This document shows, piece by piece, positions 1 to 5,624 of a DNA stretch of 5,624 bases. Source of the DNA: Pseudomonadota bacterium (lineage in GTDB: Bacteria; Pseudomonadota; Gammaproteobacteria; Burkholderiales; Burkholderiaceae_C); NCBI GenBank assembly GCA_018241985.1, contig JAFECV010000163.1:1-5624 (forward strand), read 5' to 3'. Position numbers and translations under genes: made by a program. The notes beneath the pieces were generated by a model. It did no database searches, was not told the origin of the DNA, and saw only the letters and a program-made list of their open reading frames with translations. The stretch's first letter is position 1. The number at the start of each line of letters is the position of its first letter.

Positions 1-948
1 AAGGGCGGCTACGAGGGCACGCGGCTGCACGACTGCGAATCGGGGCGAGGCATGGTGGCGCTCCGCCATGTCGAGGTCTACCGGGATTTCGTGTTCGCCA
101 GGATCAGCGATGCCGGGCCTGATTTCAGGAGCTACTTCGGTGATGTCCTGGATGCGATCGACAACCTGGTCGATCGCTCCCCGGTCGGGCGGCTGCGCAT
201 CGAAGGCGGCGTGCTGCGCAACGTGATCCAGTGCAACTGGAAGATGTATCTGGAGAACATCAACGACACGGTGCATCCGCAGTCGACGCATGAATCGCCG
301 GCGCAGGCCGCGAAGGCGCTGTGGCAGGATCAACCGGAAGATGCGCCCAAGCCGATGGCGATGGAACAGATCCTGCCGTTCGGTGCCGGGTATGAATTCT
401 TCGATCGCATGGGCGGCCGCATCTATCCGAACGGACACAGTGTCCTGGGAACCCAGTTCAGCATCCATTCGGGCTACGCCCGGCTGCCCGACTACGAGCG
501 CGCGCTCGCAGGCGCGTACGGCGCCGAACGTGCCACCGCGATCCTCGAGCGCTCGCCACAGAACGCCGTCTGCTTTCCCAGCCTCGCGGTCAAGGGATCG
601 CCGCAGACCTTCCGCGTGATTCGTCCGCTCGCCGTCGACCGCACCCTGGTCGAAGCCTGGAGCCTGCGCGTCGAAGGCGCGCCGGACCTGCTGTTCCAGC
701 GGTCGATGGCCTACAACCGTCTCGCGTTCTCGCCCATGTCGGTGGTCGCGCACGACGATGTCCATCTGTTCGAGCACATGCAGCAGGGATTGCGCGGCGA
801 AGGCAACGAATGGATCAGCCTGCATCGCGGCTTCGACGCCGCGGAACTTGCCGCCCCGACCCTCGACGTCGGCGGCACGAACGAGATCCTGATGCGCAAC
901 CAGTTCCGCGCCTGGGTCCGGTTCATGACGATGTCGATGCCGGAGTGA
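1..948 (+). CDS. Rieske aromatic ring-hydroxylating oxygenase, large (alpha) subunit, 5'-truncated by window edge
   Basis: The reading frame is open from base 1, so the start lies upstream; 315 codons are visible. Families of this type add oxygen to aromatic rings using NAD(P)H electrons passed from a Rieske cluster to a mononuclear iron. The visible part is the catalytic domain. At codons 79-97 an NWK...EN..D..H....H motif gives the bridging Asp (codon 89) and the two iron-binding His (codons 92 and 97), with the D-x2-H-x4-H spacing of naphthalene dioxygenase. The third iron ligand is likely one Asp of the DD pair at codons 252-253. The C-terminus (G-T-N-E-I then R-N-Q-F-R-A-W) is typical of the family. 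The Rieske CxH/CxxH motifs are absent because that domain should lie just upstream. A beta subunit gene follows after 4 bases, indicating an alpha/beta enzyme. Benzoate-, anthranilate- or salicylate-type substrates are possible, but I cannot assign one. An internal ATG at 52 is not the true start. Confidence 0.93.
   Translation, partial: KGGYEGTRLHDCESGRGMVALRHVEVYRDFVFARISDAGPDFRSYFGDVLDAIDNLVDRSPVGRLRIEGGVLRNVIQCNWKMYLENINDTVHPQSTHESPAQAAKALWQDQPEDAPKPMAMEQILPFGAGYEFFDRMGGRIYPNGHSVLGTQFSIHSGYARLPDYERALAGAYGAERATAILERSPQNAVCFPSLAVKGSPQTFRVIRPLAVDRTLVEAWSLRVEGAPDLLFQRSMAYNRLAFSPMSVVAHDDVHLFEHMQQGLRGEGNEWISLHRGFDAAELAAPTLDVGGTNEILMRNQFRAWVRFMTMSMPE
942..945 (+). promoter_or_regulatory. Ribosome binding site for the beta subunit
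   Basis: GGAG lies inside the last codons of the alpha subunit, 7 bases before the ATG at 953. It favours 953 over the ATG at 948, which is in a different frame and gives an Arg-rich product resembling no family. Confidence 0.7.
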
Positions 949-952
949 TGCG

Positions 953-1438
953 ATGGCAGAGACGACGGAACATTCGCTGTTCGAGTTCATCGCTTACGAG
1001 GCGCAATTGCTGGATGCGCTGCGCCTGGACGAGTGGCTGGCGCTGTTCGCCGACGAAGGCCGCTACTGGGTGCCGCTCCGCGGGGCGCTTCAGGCCGACG
1101 ACGGCACGCACAATGCGCTCGCCGACGAAGACCGGCTGCTGCTGGCGCTGCGCATAGCGCGGCTGAAGAACCCGCGGGCGCATTCGCAGCATCCGCCGAG
1201 CCGCTGCCAGCATGTGCTGCAGCAGTCCACGGTTGTTCATGCCGATGCCGCCGCGCGCCGCTACGAGCTGCGCACCCCGTTCATCTATGTCGAAGCGCGC
1301 GCGGACCAGCAGCTGATGCTGAGCGGCTGTTATCTTCATCGGCTGGTCGACACGACCGGCGGCTTGCGCATCGCGCTCAAGCGCGTCGACCTGTTGAATC
1401 CAGGAGCTGCGCTGCCGGCCGTCCAGCTTTTTCCATGA
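953..1438 (+). CDS. Aromatic ring-hydroxylating dioxygenase, small (beta) subunit
   Basis: This is a 161-residue protein of the ring-hydroxylating beta-subunit family, which has an NTF2-like (SnoaL-like) fold and is usually about 160-190 residues long. The family signature is clear. Near the N-terminus comes E-A-x-L-L-D, then W-L-A-L-F-A-D-E and R-Y-W-V-P-L (about residues 16-43). In the middle an ALRIARL stretch is followed by P-P-S-R-C-Q-H. The C-terminal strand is GLRIALKRVDLLNP. The subunit has no metal or cofactor; in characterised alpha3beta3 enzymes it mainly stabilises the hexamer and sometimes influences substrate choice. It begins 4 bases after the alpha stop, so the two should be made together. 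The stop (TGA at 1436-1438) overlaps an ATG at 1435 that is in frame with the next gene. Substrate is unknown. Confidence 0.93.
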   Translation: MAETTEHSLFEFIAYEAQLLDALRLDEWLALFADEGRYWVPLRGALQADDGTHNALADEDRLLLALRIARLKNPRAHSQHPPSRCQHVLQQSTVVHADAAARRYELRTPFIYVEARADQQLMLSGCYLHRLVDTTGGLRIALKRVDLLNPGAALPAVQLFP

Positions 1439-1491
1439 CCGTCGGTGCAAACCCGGCGCTGCCCACGCAACACAACCCGACGAGCAACACG
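1439..1491 (+). other. 53-base gap between oxygenase and transporter genes
   Basis: This is the largest gap in the window. It stays open in the binding-protein frame from an ATG at 1435, so it may be leader or a short N-terminal extension. A 6-bp inverted repeat (CGTCGG at 1440-1445, CCGACG at 1477-1482) spans a 31-base loop; it is weak and has no T-tract, so it is not called as a terminator. I see no convincing promoter. Confidence 0.5.
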
Positions 1492-2643
1492 ATGAAGAAA
1501 CTCATTCTCCATGCCGCTGCCATGACTTGCGTCTTCGCCTTGGCCGCGGGCGCGCGCGCCGCCGACCTGAAGGTCGGCCTGAGCGTGTCGCTGACCGGGC
1601 CGAATTCCTCGCTGGGGATTCCGTACGCGAAAGGGATGAAGGCGGCCCTCGCCTACAAGCCCGAGGTCGATGGGCGCAAGATCGACCTGATCGTGCTCGA
1701 CGACGCCTCCGATCCGACGACCGCCGGGCGCAACGCCCGCAAGCTGGTCGAGGAGGACAAGGTCGACGTGCTGATGGGGACCTCGGGCGTGCCGGCGGCG
1801 ATCGCGATCGCCCAGGTGGCGCAGGAAAGCAAGACCCCGATGATCGGACTGACGCCGATCGCGCTCGACGCCAAGGACAATGCCTGGGTGCACACGGTCG
1901 CGCAGCCGACCCAACTGATGGTCGACGCGGTGATCGAGCGCATGAAGCGCGACGGCGTGAAGACGGTGGGCTACATCGGCTTCTCCGACGCATGGGGCGA
2001 TCTGGTCTACAACGCGCTGATGAAGTCCGCACCGGCGGCCGGCATCAAGGTGGTCGGCAACGAGCGCTATGCGCGCTCCGATCAGTCGGTCGCGGGGCAG
2101 GTGCTGCGGATCATGGTGCAGCACCCGGATGCCGTGATGAACGGCGGCGCCGGCACGCCGGGCGCACTGCCGTTCCTGGCGCTGGCCGAGCGCGGCTACA
2201 AGGGGCGGCTGTACGGCCAGCACGGCCTGATCAACCCGGACTTCCTGCGCGTCGCGGGCGCATCGGCGCAAGGCGCGCTGATGCCGACCGGTCCGGTGAT
2301 CGTCGCCTCCCAGTTGCCCGACGACTATCCGACGAAGAAGATGGCGCTCGAGTTCCACAGCGTGTACCAGCGCGTCAACGGCGCGCCGTCGACCGATGCG
2401 TTCTCGGCCTATTCGTTCGATGGGTGGCTGGTGTTTTGTGACGCCGCGGCGCGTGCGCTGCCGAAGGCGGAACCCGGAACCGCCGCTTTCCGGCTCGCGT
2501 TGCGCGATGCGATCGCAAGCACCCACGAGCTGGTCGGCACCCATGGTGTCTACAACTTCAGGCCGGGCGATCTGTACGGTGTCGATCAGCGCGCCCGCGT
2601 GATCGTCAAGGTGGACAACGGCAAGTGGCTGCTCGCGCCGTGA
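1492..2643 (+). CDS. HAAT-type ABC transporter periplasmic substrate-binding protein (LivK-like, Peripla_BP_6 type)
   Basis: This 383-residue protein should capture the ligand in the periplasm and deliver it to the LivH/LivM permeases encoded next. It begins with a classic Sec signal peptide: MKK, a hydrophobic stretch (residues 4-19), and a probable cleavage after A-R-A at residue 23. The Cys at 13 is not in a lipobox, so the protein should be soluble. The mature part opens with a beta strand and the S-L-T-G-P motif (33-37) found in LivK-like proteins. K-L-V-E-E-D-K-V-D-V-L-M-G-T-S-G (84-99) is the usual first ligand-loop region. Length fits the family. The start at 1492 is chosen for the signal peptide, though its ribosome site is weak. 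An in-frame ATG at 1435 would overlap the beta stop and add 19 residues. The neighbouring dioxygenase suggests an aromatic acid ligand rather than leucine; this is inference. Confidence 0.92.
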   Translation: MKKLILHAAAMTCVFALAAGARAADLKVGLSVSLTGPNSSLGIPYAKGMKAALAYKPEVDGRKIDLIVLDDASDPTTAGRNARKLVEEDKVDVLMGTSGVPAAIAIAQVAQESKTPMIGLTPIALDAKDNAWVHTVAQPTQLMVDAVIERMKRDGVKTVGYIGFSDAWGDLVYNALMKSAPAAGIKVVGNERYARSDQSVAGQVLRIMVQHPDAVMNGGAGTPGALPFLALAERGYKGRLYGQHGLINPDFLRVAGASAQGALMPTGPVIVASQLPDDYPTKKMALEFHSVYQRVNGAPSTDAFSAYSFDGWLVFCDAAARALPKAEPGTAAFRLALRDAIASTHELVGTHGVYNFRPGDLYGVDQRARVIVKVDNGKWLLAP

Positions 2644-2659
2644 TGCGCTCGGGTGCAAC

Positions 2660-2664
2660 GGAGG
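2660..2664 (+). promoter_or_regulatory. Ribosome binding site for the LivH-type permease
   Basis: A full GGAGG sits 7 bases before the ATG at 2672, in the 28-base gap after the binding-protein stop. It is one of the strongest sites in the window and fixes this start. Confidence 0.8.
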
Positions 2665-2671
2665 TCATCCG

Positions 2672-3724
2672 ATGAACTGGGATGTCGCGCTGATCCTGTC
2701 GTTCGACGGGCTGGCCAATGGCGCCATCTATCTGCTGGCGGGCCTCGGCCTGGTGCTGATCTTTTCCGTGACGCGGGTGGTGTTCGTGCCGTTCGGCGAC
2801 ATCGCGGCATTCGCCGCGCTGAGCCTGGCTGCGTTCGAGACCGGTCATGCGCCGGCGACGATAGGCCTGGTGCTGACGCTGGCGGTGCTGGCGGTCCTGG
2901 TTGAACTGGGCGTTCTGTTGCGCCGCCGCGAGTTCGCCCGCATGCCCCGGGCCGTGGCCGTCTGGGGCGTGCTGCCGGCCTTGCCCTGCCTGGCCGCATG
3001 GGCCATAGGCGGACGCACGATGCCGGCCGCGGTGAACATCATCGTCTCGATCCTGCTCGTGGTGCCGATCGGGCCGTTGATCGCCCGGGTCGCGCTGCAG
3101 CCGATCGCGGACGCCTCGGTGCTGGTGCTGCTGATCGCGTCCCTCGCGCTGCATTTCCTGCTGTCGGGGCTGGGCTTGCTGTTCTTCGGTCCGGAGGGGT
3201 CGCGCACGAGTCCGCTGGCGAACGGCGCCGTGTCGCTGGGTGGTTTCTCGGTCGGCGCGCAGACCCTGCTGATGATCGCCTCGGCCGTGGTGCTCAGTGG
3301 CCTCTTCTACCTGCTGTTCGAGCGCACGCTGACCGGCAAGGCGCTGCGGGCGACCGCGGTCAACCGCGTCGGCGCACGCCTGGTCGGCGTGCGGCCGGCG
3401 CGCACCGCGTCGCTCGCCTATTGCGCCGCATCGCTGCTGGGCGGTTTGATCGGCGTGCTGATCGCGCCGGTGACGACGATGTATTACGACTCGGGCTTCA
3501 TCATCGGCCTGAAGGCGTTCGTCGCCGCGATCATCGGCGGGCTGACCAGCTATCCGCTCACCGCGCTCGGCGCGGTCGCGGTTGGTTTTGTCGAGAGCTT
3601 TTCGTCGTTCTGGAGCGGCGCCTTCAAGGACGTCATGGTGTTCGGTCTGCTGATTCCGGTGCTGCTGATTCGCTCCTACCTGGTTCCGCACTTCGAGGAG
3701 GATGCCGAGGAGATCGACCAATGA
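2672..3724 (+). CDS. HAAT-type ABC transporter permease, LivH family
   Basis: This is a 350-residue inner-membrane protein, one of the two channel subunits of the importer. The N-terminal segment G-A-I-Y-L-L-A-G-L-G-L-V-L-I (17-30) matches the LivH first core helix. Hydrophobic segments lie near 5-33, 35-55, 62-83, 95-113, 117-140, 147-172, 195-216, 245-267, 282-308 and 320-337. The cytoplasmic EAA-like loop that contacts the ATPases is at about 221-244 (K-A-L-R-A-T-A-V then A-R-L-V-G-V). It is followed by the family-typical G-L-K-A-F-V-A-A-I-I-G-G-L (279-291). It is longer than the usual roughly 290-310 residues; the excess lies around residues 84-120, where a basic loop (RRREFAR) and an extra hydrophobic segment occur. 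The usual N-F-A-H-G after the first helix is replaced by V-F-V-P-F-G. The stop overlaps the next start as ATGA. Confidence 0.92.
   Translation: MNWDVALILSFDGLANGAIYLLAGLGLVLIFSVTRVVFVPFGDIAAFAALSLAAFETGHAPATIGLVLTLAVLAVLVELGVLLRRREFARMPRAVAVWGVLPALPCLAAWAIGGRTMPAAVNIIVSILLVVPIGPLIARVALQPIADASVLVLLIASLALHFLLSGLGLLFFGPEGSRTSPLANGAVSLGGFSVGAQTLLMIASAVVLSGLFYLLFERTLTGKALRATAVNRVGARLVGVRPARTASLAYCAASLLGGLIGVLIAPVTTMYYDSGFIIGLKAFVAAIIGGLTSYPLTALGAVAVGFVESFSSFWSGAFKDVMVFGLLIPVLLIRSYLVPHFEEDAEEIDQ
3707..3712 (+). promoter_or_regulatory. Ribosome binding site that sets the start of the LivM-LivG fusion
   Basis: GAGGAG lies 8 bases before the ATG at 3721. The reading frame stays open far upstream (to about 2998), but that part is only a shadow of livH. 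This site and the ATGA overlap with the livH stop settle the start at 3721. Confidence 0.75.
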
Positions 3725-5592
3725 GCCCGCGCTCCGTCCACATCACGTTGTTGGCGGTCGTCGTCGCCGCGTTCGCGGTGGCGCCGACCTTGCTCAGCGG
3801 TTTCACCGTCTCGTTGCTGAACGACATCGGCATCGGTGCCTTGGTGGGCCTGGGTCTGGTGCTGCTCACCGGCATCGGCGGCGCGACCTCGTTCGGCCAG
3901 GCGGCGTTCGTCGGCATCGCCGCCTACACGACCGCGTGGCTGACGACGGCGCAGGGGGCGTCGCCGTGGCTGGGGCTGGTCGCGGCACTGGTGTTGACGG
4001 GCCTGTCGGCGCTGATCATCGGACTGTTGACGCTGCGGCTCGGCGGCCACTTCCTGCCGCTGTCGACCATCGCCTGGGGTCTGTCGATTCCGCTCATATT
4101 CGGCAACGTCGATGGCCTGGGCCGGCACACCGGGATGTCCAACATCCCGCCGCTTCACTTGGGTGCGTGGTCGCTGGCGGAACCGCGGGCGATCTACTAC
4201 CTGATCTGGGCCCTGGTCGGCCTCGCCTGCCTGTTCTGCTACAACGTCTTGCATTCGCGCATCGGCCGCGCGATCCGCAGCCTGCGGGGCGGGTCCACGC
4301 TGCTCGCCAGCGTCGGTGCCGACGCGTTTCGCGTGCGCCTGATGCTGTTCGTGCTGGCGGCCCTGCTGGCAGGCGTGGCGGGTTGGCTGTATGCGCACAT
4401 GAACCGCTTCGTCAGCCCGTCGCCGTTCGATCTGCGCGCCAGCATCGAATACCTGCTGATGGTCGTCGCCGGCGGGCTCGGCCAGCTCAGCGGCGCGATC
4501 GCCGGCTCGGCGCTGGTGTTGATCCTGAAGAACGGCTTGCAGGATGTCCTGCCGATGATCTCGCGCAGCGGCACGCAGACGCAGAGCATCGTCTTTGCGG
4601 CGCTGTTCATCCTGCTGCTGCAGCAGGCGCGCGCCGGCTTGATGGGTTTCGTCGTGCGCAAGGTGCGTGGCCGTTTCGGTTCCATGTTCGGTGCCGCGCA
4701 GGTCGCTGCGCCCGCCGAACCGCTGGCGAGGCGCGCGCTGCCCGAGCGCGGGCGGCGCATCCTGGAGGTCACCGACGCGGTCAAGCGCTTCGGCGGCCTC
4801 GTCGCGGTCAACGGCGTGAGCTTCGAGGTGAACGCGGGCGAGATCGTCGGCCTGATAGGTCCGAACGGGGCCGGCAAGTCGACCATGTTCAATCTGCTGA
4901 CCGGCGCGTTGCCGCTGACGCAGGGGCGCGTCGAATTTCTCGGCACCGACGTCACGGATCTGCCGCAACGCAGGATCGCGCGGCTCGGTATGGCCCGTAC
5001 GTTCCAGCACGTGAAGCTGCGGCCGCACATGAGTCTTCTCGACAACGTGGCGCTCGGCGCCCATGGGCGCGCCCGCTCCGGCATGGTCGCTGCCGGCCTG
5101 CGCCTGGACCGGCGCCAGGAGGCGCAACTGCTGGCGGAAGCGCGGCATCAGCTCGCGCGCATCGGGTTGGCGGACCGCGCGCACGAATTGGCCGGCAACC
5201 TGCCGCTGGGCACGCAGCGCATCCTGGAGATCGCGCGCGCGCTGGCCGCCGACCCGGTGCTGCTGGTGCTCGACGAACCGGCGGCGGGCTTGCGTCGCCC
5301 CGAAAAGAAGGCGCTCGGCGAGCTGCTGCGCAAGCTCCGCGAGGAGGGCGTGACGATCCTCATCGTCGAGCACGACATGGATTTCGTGATGAAGCTGGTC
5401 GATCGCCTGATCGTGATGAACTTCGGTTCCAAGCTCGTGGAGGGGGTGCCTGCCGCCGTCCGCGCCGACGAGCGCGTGCAGGCGGCCTACCTGGGCGGCG
5501 TCGCGGTGGCGCCGGTGCTCCAGTCCGCGCCGGCTGCGGCCGCGGCGGGCCGCTCGGAAGCGGTTCCGGCGCAAGGCGGAGGGTCAGCATGA
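3721..5592 (+). CDS. Fused HAAT ABC transporter permease (LivM) and ATP-binding protein (LivG)
   Basis: This 623-residue protein joins two subunits that are usually separate. Residues 1 to about 315 are LivM: several membrane helices, the G-G-A-T-S-F-G-Q-A-A-F-V-G-I-A-A-Y motif (53-69), an EAA-like loop near 183-205, and S-I-E-Y-L-L-M-V-V-A-G-G-L-G (241-254). A linker of about 30 residues, polar and Ala/Pro/Arg-rich, follows. LivG begins near 346. It has Walker A GPNGAGKST (380-388), Q-loop Gln 429, signature L-P-L-G-T-Q (494-499), Walker B V-L-L-V-L-D-E (513-519, catalytic Glu 519), A-G-L-R D-loop region (522-525) and H-loop His 551. The usual LivG ending A-A-Y-L-G-G is at 588-593. A further 30-residue Ala/Pro/Gly-rich tail follows it. 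All ATPase motifs are present, so it should be active. LivM-LivG fusions are known in betaproteobacteria. There is no in-frame stop or frameshift at the junction. Confidence 0.94.
   Translation: MSPRSVHITLLAVVVAAFAVAPTLLSGFTVSLLNDIGIGALVGLGLVLLTGIGGATSFGQAAFVGIAAYTTAWLTTAQGASPWLGLVAALVLTGLSALIIGLLTLRLGGHFLPLSTIAWGLSIPLIFGNVDGLGRHTGMSNIPPLHLGAWSLAEPRAIYYLIWALVGLACLFCYNVLHSRIGRAIRSLRGGSTLLASVGADAFRVRLMLFVLAALLAGVAGWLYAHMNRFVSPSPFDLRASIEYLLMVVAGGLGQLSGAIAGSALVLILKNGLQDVLPMISRSGTQTQSIVFAALFILLLQQARAGLMGFVVRKVRGRFGSMFGAAQVAAPAEPLARRALPERGRRILEVTDAVKRFGGLVAVNGVSFEVNAGEIVGLIGPNGAGKSTMFNLLTGALPLTQGRVEFLGTDVTDLPQRRIARLGMARTFQHVKLRPHMSLLDNVALGAHGRARSGMVAAGLRLDRRQEAQLLAEARHQLARIGLADRAHELAGNLPLGTQRILEIARALAADPVLLVLDEPAAGLRRPEKKALGELLRKLREEGVTILIVEHDMDFVMKLVDRLIVMNFGSKLVEGVPAAVRADERVQAAYLGGVAVAPVLQSAPAAAAAGRSEAVPAQGGGSA
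5578..5583 (+). promoter_or_regulatory. Ribosome binding site for the LivF-type gene
   Basis: GGAGGG lies within the last codons of the fusion gene, 5 bases before the ATG at 5589. It supports this start and an ATGA-coupled junction. Confidence 0.75.
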
Positions 5593-5624
5593 CCACGGCG
5601 ATGCTGGAGATCGGCGATCTGCAT
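5589..5624 (+). CDS. HAAT ABC transporter ATP-binding protein, LivF-like, 3'-truncated by window edge
   Basis: Only the first 12 codons are visible, and they run off the window. The start overlaps the stop of the LivM-LivG gene as ATGA and has a strong GGAGGG site upstream. The peptide has M-L-E-I-x-D-L-H, which resembles the first beta strand of LivF ATPases (typically M-L-x-V-x-x-L-x). A LivF is also the one subunit still missing from the importer, since the binding protein, LivH, LivM and LivG are all present. It would pair with the LivG domain to form the nucleotide-binding dimer. The identification rests mostly on context; no Walker motif can be seen here. Confidence 0.75.
   Translation, partial: MTTAMLEIGDLH

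Noticed and set aside
1033..1434. Upstream extension of the binding-protein frame across the beta subunit gene
   Set aside because: It overlaps the well-supported beta subunit in another frame, is Ala/Arg-rich without family likeness, and would bury the signal peptide in the middle of the protein.
1440..1482. Inverted repeat CGTCGG / CCGACG in the gap after the beta subunit
   Set aside because: Only 6 bp with a 31-base loop and no T-tract; likely chance in GC-rich DNA, not a terminator or clear operator.
1336..2658. 440-codon minus-strand open frame opposite the binding protein gene
   Set aside because: Same Arg/His/Asp/Gln-rich shadow composition, no recognisable motif, and the plus strand encodes a clear LivK-like protein.
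2998..3720. Upstream extension of the LivM-LivG frame across the LivH gene
   Set aside because: It is an Arg/Gly/Asp-rich shadow of livH. The ATG at 3721 has a good ribosome site and starts a typical membrane protein.
2606..3721. 371-codon minus-strand open frame opposite the LivH gene
   Set aside because: Gln/Arg/His-rich shadow product; the plus strand has a convincing membrane permease.
4615..4626. Perfect 12-bp palindrome CTGCTGCAGCAG
   Set aside because: It lies inside the LivM coding part and results from Leu-Leu-Gln-Gln codons; no sign of a regulatory role.
3676..5574. 632-codon open frame on the minus strand opposite the LivM-LivG gene
   Set aside because: The product is rich in Arg, Gln, His and Asp with no domain pattern, as expected from the complement of high-GC coding DNA. 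The plus-strand protein shows all family motifs.

Overview
The window is a compact, fully plus-strand gene run of about two-thirds G+C (estimated by eye). It looks like a catabolic operon of a high-GC proteobacterium. The codon bias, the tight packing and above all the LivM-LivG fused transporter subunit suggest a betaproteobacterium, probably Burkholderiales-like. That placement is inference; nothing in the window proves the taxon.

Layout. Positions 1-948 hold the C-terminal catalytic part of a Rieske non-heme iron oxygenase large (alpha) subunit. Its Rieske [2Fe-2S] domain lies upstream of the window. Positions 953-1438 encode the matching small (beta) subunit of the NTF2-like fold. After 53 bases comes a complete high-affinity amino-acid-type (HAAT, Liv-like) ABC importer. 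It consists of a periplasmic binding protein (1492-2643), a LivH-type permease (2672-3724), a fused LivM permease plus LivG ATPase (3721-5592), and the first 12 codons of a LivF-type ATPase (5589 to the window end).

How the genes work together. Gaps are 4, 53 and 28 bases, followed by two ATGA stop/start overlaps, so the set is probably one transcript with translational coupling. HAAT importers often carry aromatic acids as well as branched-chain amino acids. The simplest reading is that the importer brings in an aromatic carboxylate or related compound and the oxygenase starts its breakdown. The exact substrate cannot be read from the sequence. No ferredoxin or reductase for the oxygenase is visible here.

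I saw no RNA genes, mobile elements, CRISPR arrays, strong terminators or convincing promoters. The only non-coding stretches are short gaps, all under 60 bases. The window reads as a good example of known families in an informative arrangement. I found no clear sign of an undescribed system.
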